Assembly: GCA_031362985.1 (NCBI GenBank)
Contig: JANLTO010000160.1
Coordinates: 21,091-85,090, forward strand
Reading direction: 5' to 3'
DNA from: SHZL01 sp031362985
GTDB lineage: Bacteria > Pseudomonadota > Gammaproteobacteria > Xanthomonadales > SZUA-36
DNA length: 64,000 bases
This document shows, one piece after another, positions 36,298-45,357 of this stretch. The position numbers were made by a program, and so were the translations under genes. Numbering within the stretch: position 1 is the first letter of the stretch; every line of letters begins with the position of its first letter. The notes under the pieces are model-generated. The model saw nothing but the letters and a program-made list of their open reading frames with translations, was not told the DNA's origin and ran no database searches.

Positions 36298-37641
36298 CTA
36301 TCTCCGAACTACCCCAGACCGGCCATACGATTTCAGGTTTGCTTTCTTCATCAAGCTGTCATACTGATGAGAGATCAGGTGGGCCTGCACCTGGGCTATA
36401 AAATCCATGATTACGACGACTACGATTAGCACCGACGTGCCGCCGAAATAGAAAGGCACGGACCAGACCACGCGCAAAATATCCGGCAGCAAACATACCG
36501 CAACCAGGTAAACTGCACCCACCATTGTGAGTCTTGTTAGTACGTTATCAATGTAATCCGCTGTTTGCTTACCCGGGCGTATACCAGGAATAAACGCTCC
36601 TGACTTCTTCAGGTTGTCTGCTGTTTCCCTGGAATTGAACACCATTGCGGTGTAAAAAAAACAGAAGAAAATGATCAGCGCTGAGTACAAAAGCGTATAA
36701 GCAAGATTTCCCGGAGTAAGCGCCGCAGATACATCCGTCAGAAAACTCAAACTCTTGGAACTGCTGAACCAGGTCGCCAGGGTCGAGGGAAAAATCACGA
36801 TACTCGAGGCAAAAATAGCCGGAATAACGCCCGACATGTTCACCTTCAGCGGTAAATGAGTTGACTGGTTCTGGTACGCCACACGGCCCTGGCGTTGGGC
36901 GTAGTTCACGGTGATGCGCCTCTGTCCACGCTCAACCCTGACAACGAAATAGATCACGGCCAGCACCAGGGCAATGATCATAAGAGTCCCGGGAATACTC
37001 AGTTGCCCGGTATTCACCAACTCTAATGTGCCTGCAATGGCTCGTGGCAATCCAGCAACAATACCGGCAAAAATAATCAGCGAAATACCGTTACCCACTC
37101 CGCGCTCGGTTATTTGCTCGCCCAGCCACATGAGAAAGATTGTTCCAGCTGTGAGCGTCACCATGGCTGTGAAAATAAATCCGTAACCCGGTGAGATGAC
37201 CACGGTCGACTGACCCTGCAGGGCAAATGCCACTCCACCTGCCTGGACGCCGGCCAGTAACACTGTGAAGTTTCTCGTGTACTGGGTGATTTTCTGTCGT
37301 CCCGCCGAGCCTTCCTTCTTAAGTTGCTGCAAATGGGGAACGGCACTACTCATCAACTGAATGATGATTGAGGCGGATATATAGGGCATCACCCCAAGAG
37401 CAAACAAGGAAAAGCGCTCCAAAGCACCGCCAGTAAACAGGTTGAAAACATCGACAATCGTTCCTTGTTGCGAATTCATGAATTGCAACAGTGCCTGGGG
37501 ATTTACTCCCGGCACAGGAATGAAAGTCCCAATGCGATAAACAAGCAAAGCCAAGACAACAAAAAGCAGACGCTGCCGCAGCTCGGTCAAACGCCCCAGT
37601 CCACCCAGGGTTTGCGCCATCTGAGATGGGGATCGAGACAT
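36298..37641 (-). CDS. secY: Protein translocase subunit SecY
   Basis: Central channel of the Sec translocon, 447 residues with ten hydrophobic helices. GLGRLTELRQRLLFVVLALL at the N terminus, plug-region text FNLFTGGALERFSLFALG, ITERGVGNGISLIIFAGI, and the cytoplasmic loop FYTAMVFNSRETADNLKKSG. Its ATG shares one base with the rplO stop (TAATG). The partner SecE gene is at 63.4-63.7 kb. Confidence 0.98.
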   Translation of the reverse strand: MSRSPSQMAQTLGGLGRLTELRQRLLFVVLALLVYRIGTFIPVPGVNPQALLQFMNSQQGTIVDVFNLFTGGALERFSLFALGVMPYISASIIIQLMSSAVPHLQQLKKEGSAGRQKITQYTRNFTVLLAGVQAGGVAFALQGQSTVVISPGYGFIFTAMVTLTAGTIFLMWLGEQITERGVGNGISLIIFAGIVAGLPRAIAGTLELVNTGQLSIPGTLMIIALVLAVIYFVVRVERGQRRITVNYAQRQGRVAYQNQSTHLPLKVNMSGVIPAIFASSIVIFPSTLATWFSSSKSLSFLTDVSAALTPGNLAYTLLYSALIIFFCFFYTAMVFNSRETADNLKKSGAFIPGIRPGKQTADYIDNVLTRLTMVGAVYLVAVCLLPDILRVVWSVPFYFGGTSVLIVVVVIMDFIAQVQAHLISHQYDSLMKKANLKSYGRSGVVRR

Positions 37642-38072
37642 TATTCGACCTTACCACCAGCAGCTTCGATTGCGGCCAGTGCACCCTTGGTCACCCCAAG
37701 GCCTTTGATGGTTACTGCTCTCTCCAGCGCGCCAGTGTTGATGATCTTGACCTTGCGAATCTCATGCCCAACCGCTCCTTCGGCCTTGAGCGACTGCAGG
37801 TCAATTACGTCCGCTTGCATCGACTGGATCTGGTAAAGGCGGATCTCTGCGTTGTAACGCTTGGTAAGTGAGGCGAAGCCGCGCTTGGGCAAACGTCTTT
37901 GCATAGGCATCTGGCCGCCCTCAAAGCCGACCTTGTGATACCCACCTGCGCGCGACGATTGGCCCTTGTGCCCACGACCGGCAGTTTTTCCGAGACCTGA
38001 ACCAATGCCGCGACCAACACGCTTATGGGGCTTCTTGCTGCCCTCAGCAGGGCTTAACGTATTTAATTTCAT
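37641..38072 (-). CDS. rplO: 50S ribosomal protein L15
   Basis: 143 residues; MKLNTLSPAEGSKKPHKRVG, glycine-rich RGIGSGLGKTAGRGHKGQ, and KRGFASLTKRY. Late-assembly 23S rRNA binder. Follows rpmD by 62 nt and overlaps secY by 1 nt. Confidence 0.98.
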   Translation of the reverse strand: MKLNTLSPAEGSKKPHKRVGRGIGSGLGKTAGRGHKGQSSRAGGYHKVGFEGGQMPMQRRLPKRGFASLTKRYNAEIRLYQIQSMQADVIDLQSLKAEGAVGHEIRKVKIINTGALERAVTIKGLGVTKGALAAIEAAGGKVE

Positions 38073-38134
38073 AATATGTGTACTTTCCTATTATTGGTTC
38101 GCAGAATAGCCCCGGCACGCCGGCAACATGATTT

Positions 38135-38329
38135 TCAGGCTACTTCCACTCGTACCATGTAGTCGATCTTATTGACCATGCCGCGCACCGAAGGAGTATC
38201 CTCCAGCACAACGGTGTGGTTAATTCTTCTCAGTCCAAGTCCTCGAACGCATTCACGATGCCGGGGTATTGCGCCTGCAGCGGAGCGAATCAAGGTCACA
38301 GATATTTGCTTGTCTTTTTTCTTGGCCAT
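38135..38329 (-). CDS. rpmD: 50S ribosomal protein L30
   Basis: 64 residues from ATG 38329 (MAKKKDKQISVTLIRSAAG), with GLGLRRINHTVVLEDTPSVR. The frame opens at a TTG three codons earlier, inside the rpsE end. The ATG lies 5 nt beyond the rpsE TGA, so it is translationally coupled. Confidence 0.96.
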   Translation of the reverse strand: MAKKKDKQISVTLIRSAAGAIPRHRECVRGLGLRRINHTVVLEDTPSVRGMVNKIDYMVRVEVA

Positions 38330-38334
38330 TACAG

Positions 38335-38847
38335 TCAACCCACGTTTGCCATGATGTCATCAAGTGGCTTGCCGCGCTTTGCTGCAATTACCGATGGGCT
38401 CTGCATTGCCAACAGTCCTTTGAACGTGGCCCTGACCAGGTTGATTGGATTGTTTGACCCGACGCTTTTGGCAAGAACGTTGTGCACGCCAACGGTTTCA
38501 AGAACTGCGCGCATGGCGCCACCGGCGATCACGCCAGTACCTTGAGAGGCCGGTTGCATGTAGATGCGCGATCCCGCGTGACGTGCTTTGACTGCATGCC
38601 AAAGCGTACCTTCCCGAAGATCTACACTGATCATGTTGCGGCGTGCCTTTTCCTTGGATTTCTGGATTGCCACGGGTACTTCTCGAGCTTTTCCGTAGCC
38701 AAACCCGACCTTGCCATTCCCATCACCAACAACGCTTAGTGCTGTGAAGCCAAAAATCCGGCCACCTTTAACCACTTTTGCAACTCGATTGACCGCAACC
38801 AACTTTTCCAGAAGGCCATCGCTGTTTTCTCTTTCCATGTTTGCCAT
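38335..38847 (-). CDS. rpsE: 30S ribosomal protein S5
   Basis: Fidelity protein at the mRNA entry. 170 residues: LVAVNRVAKVVKGGRIFGFT, GDGNGKVGFGYGKAREVP, and GTGVIAGGAMRAVLE. Usual residues in the S4-contact loop; no sign of a ram or spectinomycin-resistance change that I can recognise. Confidence 0.98.
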   Translation of the reverse strand: MANMERENSDGLLEKLVAVNRVAKVVKGGRIFGFTALSVVGDGNGKVGFGYGKAREVPVAIQKSKEKARRNMISVDLREGTLWHAVKARHAGSRIYMQPASQGTGVIAGGAMRAVLETVGVHNVLAKSVGSNNPINLVRATFKGLLAMQSPSVIAAKRGKPLDDIMANVG

Positions 38848-38886
38848 GTTATATACCTGTCTCGCTCGGCCTTAACCTGACCGGGT

Positions 38887-39243
38887 TCAGAAATCCAATC
38901 CAACTTCGCGCGCAGCGTCTGCCAACACCTTGATACGACCGTGATAACGGAACCCGGAGCGGTCGAATGCCACATCCTTGACTCCCGCCGCCACAGCCTT
39001 CTCGGCAATTGCCTTACCGACCGCCGCTGCTGCGTCCTTATTACTCTTGCTTTTCAAGCCTTCCCCAACAGCCTTTTGAAGAGTAGATGCAGCTGCAATT
39101 ACTATTCCACCTTCGGCGCTGATCACCTGGGCATAAATATGCCGGCCACTACGATGTACCGTGAGTCTGGCCTTGCCGAGCCGGCGAATGTGAGCGCGGG
39201 CTTTGCGCGCCCGCCGCATGCGTGCGGCCTTCTTGATTTCCAT
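38887..39243 (-). CDS. rplR: 50S ribosomal protein L18
   Basis: 5S rRNA binder, 118 residues. Basic RMRRARKARAHIRRLGKARL start, VHRSGRHIYAQVI, and the FDRSGFRYHGRIKVLADAAR C-terminal signature. Follows rplF by 72 nt. Confidence 0.98.
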   Translation of the reverse strand: MEIKKAARMRRARKARAHIRRLGKARLTVHRSGRHIYAQVISAEGGIVIAAASTLQKAVGEGLKSKSNKDAAAAVGKAIAEKAVAAGVKDVAFDRSGFRYHGRIKVLADAAREVGLDF

Positions 39244-39315
39244 TACAGTTTCCTCGTCCGTTTTCCCACCGGCACAGCCGGCCAGAATACATGATTCAAT
39301 ACCACTACTGCGAAC

Positions 39316-39843
39316 TTATGCCTTCTTGGCTTCCTTGCGTACAACCTTTTCGTCTGAGTAGCGTACGCCCTTGCCCTTATAAGGCTCGGGTGGCCGGTAC
39401 GCCCGGATTTCAGCTGCGACCTGGCCCACACGCTGCCTGTCACAACCCCGCACTATCACTTCGGTCTGCGATGGCACTTCGATGGTGATTCCTTCGGGAG
39501 CAACATACTCAACCGGGTGGGAAAACCCCAAGGCAAGGCTCAAGGTATTGCCTTGAACCTGCGCGCGATAGCCTACCCCTACCAACGTAAGTCGCTTCTC
39601 AAAGCCAATGGAAACACCGGTTACCAGGTTATTTACCAGCGCTCGAAAGGTACCCGCCATTGCCATGTGAGAATCATTGGCTGGTTTTACCTTGACCTCG
39701 CTGTTTTCCTGAACAACTGAAACCCCAGGATGCAACCGCAAAGTCAGGTTTCCTTTTGGCCCCTTGACGTTAACCTTGTCCCCAACTACCTTCAACTCGA
39801 TTCCTGAGGGTAGTGTGATCGGTGCTTTTGCTACACGTGACAT
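39316..39843 (-). CDS. rplF: 50S ribosomal protein L6
   Basis: 175 residues near the factor-binding site. MSRVAKAPITLPSGIELKV start, VNVKGPKGNLTLRLHPGV, and the C-terminal RAYRPPEPYKGKGVRY signature. It begins 10 nt after rpsH ends. Confidence 0.98.
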   Translation of the reverse strand: MSRVAKAPITLPSGIELKVVGDKVNVKGPKGNLTLRLHPGVSVVQENSEVKVKPANDSHMAMAGTFRALVNNLVTGVSIGFEKRLTLVGVGYRAQVQGNTLSLALGFSHPVEYVAPEGITIEVPSQTEVIVRGCDRQRVGQVAAEIRAYRPPEPYKGKGVRYSDEKVVRKEAKKA

Positions 39844-39853
39844 GTCGTCCTCC

Positions 39854-40249
39854 CTACGTGACGATGCACAGGACTTCGCCGCCCTGTCCAGCCGCGCGAG
39901 CCGATACTTCAGTCATGATGCCCTTTGAAGTGCTAATTACCGCAGTTCCAAGACCATTCAGAATTTTGGGCAAATCGTCCTTGCCCCGATAAATGCGAAG
40001 TCCTGGCCGGCTGACACGTTGCAACAAGGTTATAACACCCTGGCCGTTTCGATACTTCAATGTAATTTCCAACGCCGGCTTCCCTTCCAGTTCAATTGCC
40101 CGGAAGTCGTCGATATATCCTTCGCTTTTGAGAACTTTGGCTATACCGGTCTTGACCGTGGAAGCTGGCATGCAAACGTTAACTTTACGAACGGACTGGG
40201 CATTCCGAATCCGCGTCAGCATGTCCGAAATTGGATCACTCATGCTCAT
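39854..40249 (-). CDS. rpsH: 30S ribosomal protein S8
   Basis: Primary 16S binder; in E. coli the repressor of the spc operon. Start at ATG 40249 (MSMSDPISDMLTRIRNAQ, 131 residues), with AGAGGAT 7 nt upstream; the open frame runs 16 codons further without support. C-terminal VISTSKGIMTEVSAR is standard. Confidence 0.97.
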   Translation of the reverse strand: MSMSDPISDMLTRIRNAQSVRKVNVCMPASTVKTGIAKVLKSEGYIDDFRAIELEGKPALEITLKYRNGQGVITLLQRVSRPGLRIYRGKDDLPKILNGLGTAVISTSKGIMTEVSARAAGQGGEVLCIVT

Positions 40250-40262
40250 TCTTATATCCTCT

Positions 40263-40568
40263 TTACCAACTGGCCTTGCGCAGACCAGGCACGTCACCGC
40301 GCATGGCGGCTTCGCGCAACTTGTTTCGGCTCAATCCAAACTTGCGATAGAAACCACGTGGTCGTCCGGTAATCGCACAACGGTTACGGTGCCTGACCGG
40401 GCTGGAATCGCGAGGTAACTTCTGCAAGCGAAACATTGCGTCCTGCTGCACTTCGAAACTCACGTTCGGTTCAACAATGGTGGCTTTGAGCTCAGCACGT
40501 TTCTTCGCGTAACGCACAACCAGTTTGCTGCGGCGCACTTCGCGATTGATCATTGATGTTTTTGCCAT
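40263..40568 (-). CDS. rpsN: 30S ribosomal protein S14 (zinc-free type)
   Basis: 101 residues: MAKTSMINREVRRSKLVVRY and RHRNRCAITGRPRGFYRKFG. The long form without the CxxC zinc pairs of the short S14 type. Lies between rplE and rpsH. Confidence 0.98.
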   Translation of the reverse strand: MAKTSMINREVRRSKLVVRYAKKRAELKATIVEPNVSFEVQQDAMFRLQKLPRDSSPVRHRNRCAITGRPRGFYRKFGLSRNKLREAAMRGDVPGLRKASW

Positions 40569-40582
40569 GATGGATCCTTGAA

Positions 40583-41125
40583 CTACTTCGTCCTGAACGG
40601 GAAATTAAATGCCTGCAACAGCGCCATCGCTTCCTCATCGTTCCTGGCGCTGGTGGTAATTGTTATATCCAGGCCGCGAATTGCATCGATCTTGTCATAG
40701 TCGATTTCAGGAAACATGATCTGCTCTTTCACGCCCATGCTGTAATTACCTCTTCCATCGAACGATTTATAGTTCAAACCGCGGAAATCGCGGATTCGGG
40801 GAATGGCAATATTTACCAGGCGATCAAGAAACTCGTACATTTGTCGCCTGCGCAAAGTGACTTTGCAGCCTACTGGCCAGCCGTCACGAATCTTGAAACT
40901 GGCAACCGACTTCCTGGCCAATATAACGATGGGCTTCTGACCGGAAATCAGCGCAAGATCTCCAGTGGCACGATCCATGACTTTCTTGTCGGCAACAGCT
41001 TCGCCTACGCCCATGTTCAGCGTGATCTTGGTGATTCTAGGCACCTGCATCACGTTATTGAAGCCCAACTGCTCCATTAACTTCGGCACCACTGTTTCTT
41101 TGTAATATGTCTGAAGTCTTGCCAT
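40583..41125 (-). CDS. rplE: 50S ribosomal protein L5
   Basis: 5S rRNA binder contacting P-site tRNA. Start at ATG 41125 (MARLQTYYKETVVPKLMEQL, 180 residues) with TAAGGAAA upstream; 18 further codons in frame lack a site. PRITKITLNMGVGEA and RDFRGLNYKSFDGRGNYSMG are present. Confidence 0.97.
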   Translation of the reverse strand: MARLQTYYKETVVPKLMEQLGFNNVMQVPRITKITLNMGVGEAVADKKVMDRATGDLALISGQKPIVILARKSVASFKIRDGWPVGCKVTLRRRQMYEFLDRLVNIAIPRIRDFRGLNYKSFDGRGNYSMGVKEQIMFPEIDYDKIDAIRGLDITITTSARNDEEAMALLQAFNFPFRTK

Positions 41126-41241
41126 TTTCCTTACCCTATATGTTTTCGAACAGCGCAACCGCGCCTGTGAAAACTCCAACTTGTAAACTCCAGGGAGCTG
41201 GTTTCATCGCTACGCGACAACCAGAGTCACCATCGAGATTC

Positions 41242-41559
41242 TTAAATATCAATCGCCTCGCCGGTGGATTTGAACACCCTTACCTTTCGTCCATCGTCCA
41301 GCGTTTTAAAACCTACTCTGTCGGCTTTTCCGGTCACCGCGTTGTACACCTGTATATTGGATACGTGAATCGGCGATTCCTTCTCGACAATTCCACCCGG
41401 CTGATTCTTAGCAGGGTTTGGCTTCTGGTGTTTCTTAACCATATTTACGTTTTCCACCAGGACGCGGTCAAAGGCCAACACGCGCAACACGTGTCCGCGC
41501 TGTGTTTTGCTGCGACCGGTCGTCACGATTACTTCATCACCTTTATGTATACGTTTCAT
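41242..41559 (-). CDS. rplX: 50S ribosomal protein L24
   Basis: Assembly-initiator protein with a KOW motif. Start at ATG 41559 (MKRIHKGDEVIVTTGRSKTQ, 105 residues) with AAGGA upstream; a 20-codon extension in frame is rejected. RGHVLRVLAFDRVLVENVNM and the VGFKTLDDGRKVRVFKSTGE end are normal. A gap of about 115 nt to rplE is longer than elsewhere in the operon. Confidence 0.97.
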   Translation of the reverse strand: MKRIHKGDEVIVTTGRSKTQRGHVLRVLAFDRVLVENVNMVKKHQKPNPAKNQPGGIVEKESPIHVSNIQVYNAVTGKADRVGFKTLDDGRKVRVFKSTGEAIDI

Positions 41560-41590
41560 TCTTGTGTTCCTTTCACCACTATCCCGTAGC

Positions 41591-41959
41591 TCAGAGCACT
41601 TCGGGTGCCAGAGAGACAATCTTCATAAACTTCTCTGTTCGCAACTCACGCGTAACGGGCCCGAAAATTCGAGTACCAATTGGTTCGTGCTTGTTGTCCA
41701 GAAGCACGGCAGCATTACCGTCGAAGCGAATGAGAGAACCATCCCCACGCCGCACACCTGAGCGAGTGCGAACGACCACAGCGTTATACACTTCGCCCTT
41801 TTTCACTTTGCCGCGCGGTATGGCGTCTTTGACCGTGACTTTAATCAGATCCCCGATCCTCGCGTAACGCCGCTTGGAACCACCCAAGACCTTGATGCAC
41901 ATAACCTGACGCGCACCACTGTTATCTGCGGCAGCCAGCATGCTCTGCATTTGAATCAT
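41591..41959 (-). CDS. rplN: 50S ribosomal protein L14
   Basis: 122 residues: MIQMQSMLAAADNSGARQVM, then KRRYARIGDLIKVTVKDAIP and GSLIRFDGNAAVLL. First gene of the spc operon, 47 nt after rpsQ. Confidence 0.98.
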   Translation of the reverse strand: MIQMQSMLAAADNSGARQVMCIKVLGGSKRRYARIGDLIKVTVKDAIPRGKVKKGEVYNAVVVRTRSGVRRGDGSLIRFDGNAAVLLDNKHEPIGTRIFGPVTRELRTEKFMKIVSLAPEVL

Positions 41960-42006
41960 TTTCTTTGTCCTCGCCTAATCCTTGAGTTCAGTCAAATACC
42001 AAGCCA

Positions 42007-42267
42007 CTACTGAGCCCGTTTCACAATTTCCACTACGCGCCAGGCCTTGGTCTTGGACATGGGCCTGCATTGTTCAATTCTTACCAGATCGCCTTCCGCA
42101 CAACTATTCTCTTCGTCGTGGGCGTGAACCTTGGACGAGCGTTTTATGTATTTGCCATACAACTCGTGCTTGATTTGACGTTCCAGCTTTACCGTGACGG
42201 TCTTATCGGCTTTATTGCTGACAACCTGCCCCACCCTGGTGCTTTTGACTGACTCAGTCGTACTCAT
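42007..42267 (-). CDS. rpsQ: 30S ribosomal protein S17
   Basis: 86 residues; OB-fold 16S binder. TRVGQVVSNKADKTVTVKLE and KVHAHDEENSCAEGDLVRI. Overlaps rpmC by 4 nt (ATGA). Last gene of the S10 operon. Confidence 0.97.
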   Translation of the reverse strand: MSTTESVKSTRVGQVVSNKADKTVTVKLERQIKHELYGKYIKRSSKVHAHDEENSCAEGDLVRIEQCRPMSKTKAWRVVEIVKRAQ

Positions 42268-42467
42268 GCTGGTTTACCTTCTCTTGATTTCTCATTCAGG
42301 ACAGTTCGCACTCGTGCGATATCCCGACGCACCCGGCGCAAATCATGGGGCGTAACCATCTGGCCACTGCCTTTTTGCATTCTCATGTTGAACTGCTCGT
42401 GCAACAGGCCGGTTAACTGCTGACGGAGTTCTGCCTCGTTCTTGATTCTCATATCTTGCGCGTTCAT
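42264..42467 (-). CDS. rpmC: 50S ribosomal protein L29
   Basis: 67 residues from ATG 42467 (MNAQDMRIKNEAELRQQLTG); the ATG shares its A with the rplP TGA. An ATG five codons on (MRIKNEAEL) would fit the family N terminus equally. RRVRRDIARVRTVLNEK is the family end. Exit-tunnel protein contacting SRP and trigger factor. Confidence 0.95.
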   Translation of the reverse strand: MNAQDMRIKNEAELRQQLTGLLHEQFNMRMQKGSGQMVTPHDLRRVRRDIARVRTVLNEKSREGKPA

Positions 42468-42880
42468 CACAGCACGGACCTCTTGATAAAGGTGGTCTTG
42501 ACTGCAAGCTTCGCTGCCGCAAGCCGAAAGGCCTCTCTGGCGACAATCTCCGTCACACCCTGGATCTCATACATCACTCGTCCTGGCTGAATCGGCGCCA
42601 CCCAGTATTCAACGTTGCCTTTGCCTTTACCCATACGAACTTCTACAGGTTTCTTGGTTATCGGCTTATCAGGAAATACCCGGATCCAAAGCTTGCCACC
42701 GCGTTTTACATGCCTGGTAATAGCACGCCTGGCAGCTTCAATCTGGCGTGCGGTTACGAAGCCTCGCGTGGTTGCCTTTAGACCAAATTCACCGAAACTG
42801 ACCCGATTTCCGACCTGGGCAAGACCATGGTTGCGGCCTTTTTGCTGCTTTCTGAATTTTGTGCGCTTTGGTTGCAGCAT
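42467..42880 (-). CDS. rplP: 50S ribosomal protein L16
   Basis: 137 residues: MLQPKRTKFRKQQKGRNHGL, RGGKLWIRVFPDKPITKKP, VRMGKGKGNVEYWVAPIQPG. The conserved Arg-rich N terminus reaches the peptidyl transferase centre. Overlaps rpmC by 1 nt. Confidence 0.98.
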   Translation of the reverse strand: MLQPKRTKFRKQQKGRNHGLAQVGNRVSFGEFGLKATTRGFVTARQIEAARRAITRHVKRGGKLWIRVFPDKPITKKPVEVRMGKGKGNVEYWVAPIQPGRVMYEIQGVTEIVAREAFRLAAAKLAVKTTFIKRSVL

Positions 42881-42891
42881 TGCTTAATCTC

Positions 42892-43569
42892 CTAACCCGC
42901 AACCGCCTGGTTGCGCTTGTTCTCATCGTGCAGTGCATAAAGGTCAAAAACTTCGCCTTTGTAAATCCAAACCTTTACACCCAACACGCCGTAGGTTGTC
43001 TGGGCCTCGACGAAACCATAATCAACATCCGCCCGGAATGTGTGCAAGGGAACCTGCCCCTCACGGTACCATTCGCTGCGGGCAATATCGGCCCCGTTTA
43101 AACGCCCGGCGACCATGACTTTGATGCCGAGGGCTCCGAGTCGCATGGTATTCCCCACAGCACGCTTCATAGCGCGACGGAACATAATTCGTCGCTCCAG
43201 CTGCTGTGCAATACCTTCCGCAACCAAGTGAGCATCAAGTTCTGGTTTGCGAATCTCAGCCACGCTCAAGTGCGTTGGTACTTTCATCAACTGCGTAACT
43301 TCCCGACGCAGCGTTTCAATATCCTCGCCTTTTTTACCAATCACGATACCGGGGCGGGCCGTGTGTATCGTAATTCGAGCTGACTTGGCAGGTCTCTCAA
43401 TCTGGATCCTGCTTATGGCAGCCTGCGCCAGGCGCTTGCGCAGAAACTTGCGAACTTCGAGATCCGAAAGCAGCTGCTCAGCGTAGTCGCGCTTTTCGGC
43501 ATACCAGGTCGAATTCCAGTCTTTAGAAATTCCCAGTCGGATTCCGATTGGATTTACCTTGTGGCCCAT
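42892..43569 (-). CDS. rpsC: 30S ribosomal protein S3
   Basis: 225 residues at the mRNA entry channel. MGHKVNPIGIRLGISKDWNS, the KH domain with GRPGIVIGKKGEDIE-type text (ARPGIVIGKKGEDIETLRRE), and VKVWIYKGEVF-type end (LGVKVWIYKGEVFD). The ATG shares a base with the rplV TAA. Confidence 0.98.
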   Translation of the reverse strand: MGHKVNPIGIRLGISKDWNSTWYAEKRDYAEQLLSDLEVRKFLRKRLAQAAISRIQIERPAKSARITIHTARPGIVIGKKGEDIETLRREVTQLMKVPTHLSVAEIRKPELDAHLVAEGIAQQLERRIMFRRAMKRAVGNTMRLGALGIKVMVAGRLNGADIARSEWYREGQVPLHTFRADVDYGFVEAQTTYGVLGVKVWIYKGEVFDLYALHDENKRNQAVAG

Positions 43570-43919
43570 TATGCTTTACCCGCCTTTGTGCTATCTGCAA
43601 CAATCACCGTAATGTGACTGCAACGCTTTAGAATCCGCGTGCCTCGACCTTTGGCACGGGCCCGCCCGCGCTTAAGTGTTGGACCTTCGTCTATCATAAT
43701 GACCGAAACCTTAAGGTCATCAATGTCTGCGCCATCGTTATGTTCCGCATTCGCTACTGCTGAAAGCAGGACTTTCTTCACGATGTGAGCGGCTTTCTTG
43801 GGGCTAAAGGCAAGCAACTGTTCTGCCTTCTCAACCGCCATGCCCCTAACCTGATCCGCCACGAGCCGCACCTTCTGGGGCGAAATTCGCGCGTTCCGTA
43901 ATATTGCTGTCGCTTGCAT
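43569..43919 (-). CDS. rplV: 50S ribosomal protein L22
   Basis: Exit-tunnel protein, 116 residues from ATG 43919 (MQATAILRNARISPQKVRLV). AGGTGA lies 7 nt before this ATG; a GTG two codons earlier is too close to that site. The tunnel hairpin region IDEGPTLKRGRARAKGRGTR is intact. Confidence 0.96.
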   Translation of the reverse strand: MQATAILRNARISPQKVRLVADQVRGMAVEKAEQLLAFSPKKAAHIVKKVLLSAVANAEHNDGADIDDLKVSVIMIDEGPTLKRGRARAKGRGTRILKRCSHITVIVADSTKAGKA

Positions 43920-43930
43920 GGTCACATCAC

Positions 43931-44203
43931 CTACTTGGTCTTGCGGTCGCCCGAATGACCTCTAAAGGTCCGGGTGGCTGCGAATTCACCGAGCTTGTGA
44001 CCAATCATCTGGTCATTCACCAGGATGGGCACATGCTGTCGTCCGTTATGCACGGCGATCGTTAAACCGACCATGTCCGGCAGGATCATGGAACGTCGTG
44101 ACCACGTCTTAATGGGCCGCTTGTTGTTAGTGGCTACTGACTCGGTCACCTTCTTCATCAGGTGATGGTCGACGAACGGTCCTTTTTTAATCGAACGTGG
44201 CAT
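43931..44203 (-). CDS. rpsS: 30S ribosomal protein S19
   Basis: 90 residues: MPRSIKKGPFVDHHLMKKV, KTWSRRSMILPDMVGLTI, and HKLGEFAATRTFRGHSGDRK. Head protein paired with S13. Confidence 0.98.
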   Translation of the reverse strand: MPRSIKKGPFVDHHLMKKVTESVATNNKRPIKTWSRRSMILPDMVGLTIAVHNGRQHVPILVNDQMIGHKLGEFAATRTFRGHSGDRKTK

Positions 44204-44214
44204 AGCTCTACCTA

Positions 44215-45042
44215 TTATTTGCTGGAACGCTTACGCACGATGAACTTACTCGTACGCTTGTTCTTGCGGGTTTTGTAGCCTTTGGTGGGAACGCCCCACG
44301 GAGACACCGGATGACGTCCGCCGGATGTGCGGCCTTCGCCGCCACCATGTGGATGGTCAACAGGGTTCATGGCCACACCGCGAACCGTTGGCCGCACCCC
44401 ACGCCAGCGCTTGGCGCCCGCTTTGCCAAGCTTCTCCAGGTTGTGCTCTGAATTGGAAACTTCCCCTATGGTTGCCTTGCAACGCGAGTGAACTTTACGC
44501 ATTTCACCCGAACGCAGGCGCAATGTAGCGTGTTGTCCTTCACGGGCGACCAGCTGCACTGCAGCGCCCGCGCTGCGCGCCAACTGGGCGCCTTTGCCCG
44601 GCATGAGTTCGACACAGTGCACAACGGATCCCACTGGTATGTTGCTCAGAGGAAGACTATTTCCTGGCTTGATGGCAGCATCACGACCACTGAAAACTTC
44701 GTCTCCGGCCCGAATACCTTTGGGAGCAATGATGTAGCGGCGCTCTCCATCAAGGTACAGAACGAGGGCAATATGAGCGGTACGATTGGGATCGTATTCA
44801 ATGCGCTCTACCTGGCCCCTGATGCCGTCTTTGTCTCTCTTGAAATCAATGACCCGATAATGCTGCTTGTGCCCACCACCAATATGACGGGTGGTGATGC
44901 GGCCATAGTTATTCCGGCCACCGGTTCTTGATTTCTTTTCTACCAGCCCCGACCACGGTGCACCGTCATGCAGGTGATCATGCTTTACCTGTACGACTCC
45001 GCGTCGACCCGGCGATGTGGGTTTTGCCTTAACAATTGCCAT
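44215..45042 (-). CDS. rplB: 50S ribosomal protein L2
   Basis: 275 residues, needed for subunit joining and peptidyl transfer. The signature VAMNPVDHPHGGGEGRTSGG holds the conserved His. Standard N-terminal RNA-binding (ITTRHIGGGHKQHYRVIDF) and C-terminal SH3 domains. Confidence 0.98.
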   Translation of the reverse strand: MAIVKAKPTSPGRRGVVQVKHDHLHDGAPWSGLVEKKSRTGGRNNYGRITTRHIGGGHKQHYRVIDFKRDKDGIRGQVERIEYDPNRTAHIALVLYLDGERRYIIAPKGIRAGDEVFSGRDAAIKPGNSLPLSNIPVGSVVHCVELMPGKGAQLARSAGAAVQLVAREGQHATLRLRSGEMRKVHSRCKATIGEVSNSEHNLEKLGKAGAKRWRGVRPTVRGVAMNPVDHPHGGGEGRTSGGRHPVSPWGVPTKGYKTRKNKRTSKFIVRKRSSK

Positions 45043-45054
45043 GACTACTAGTCC

Positions 45055-45357
45055 TTAAGCTGACTCTCCGCCCAGAAAATCGATCACCTGACCGTCCTGA
45101 ACGCGAACATATGCCTTTTTCCAGTCGCTGCGCTTTCCCGGGCGCATCCGGAACGATTTGGTCTTTCCCTTCACGTTCACAATGCGGACAGACTCCACAC
45201 TGACTTCAAACAGCATTTCCACCGCGCCCCGAACCTCAGCTTTGTTGGCATCCTTCACAACGCGGAAAACGTATTGATTACTGGTCTCTCCGACCCGTGT
45301 TGACTTTTCAGTCACGCGCGGCGTCAGCAAAACCTGATACAGTCGATCCCTATTCAT
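45055..45357 (-). CDS. rplW: 50S ribosomal protein L23
   Basis: 100 residues from ATG 45357 (MNRDRLYQVLLTPRVTEKST). The ATG overlaps the rplD stop (ATGA), and AGGAG lies 9 nt upstream; an in-frame GTG at 45366 sits on top of that site. Docking point for trigger factor and SRP. GKTKSFRMRPGKRSDWKKAY is typical. Confidence 0.97.
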   Translation of the reverse strand: MNRDRLYQVLLTPRVTEKSTRVGETSNQYVFRVVKDANKAEVRGAVEMLFEVSVESVRIVNVKGKTKSFRMRPGKRSDWKKAYVRVQDGQVIDFLGGESA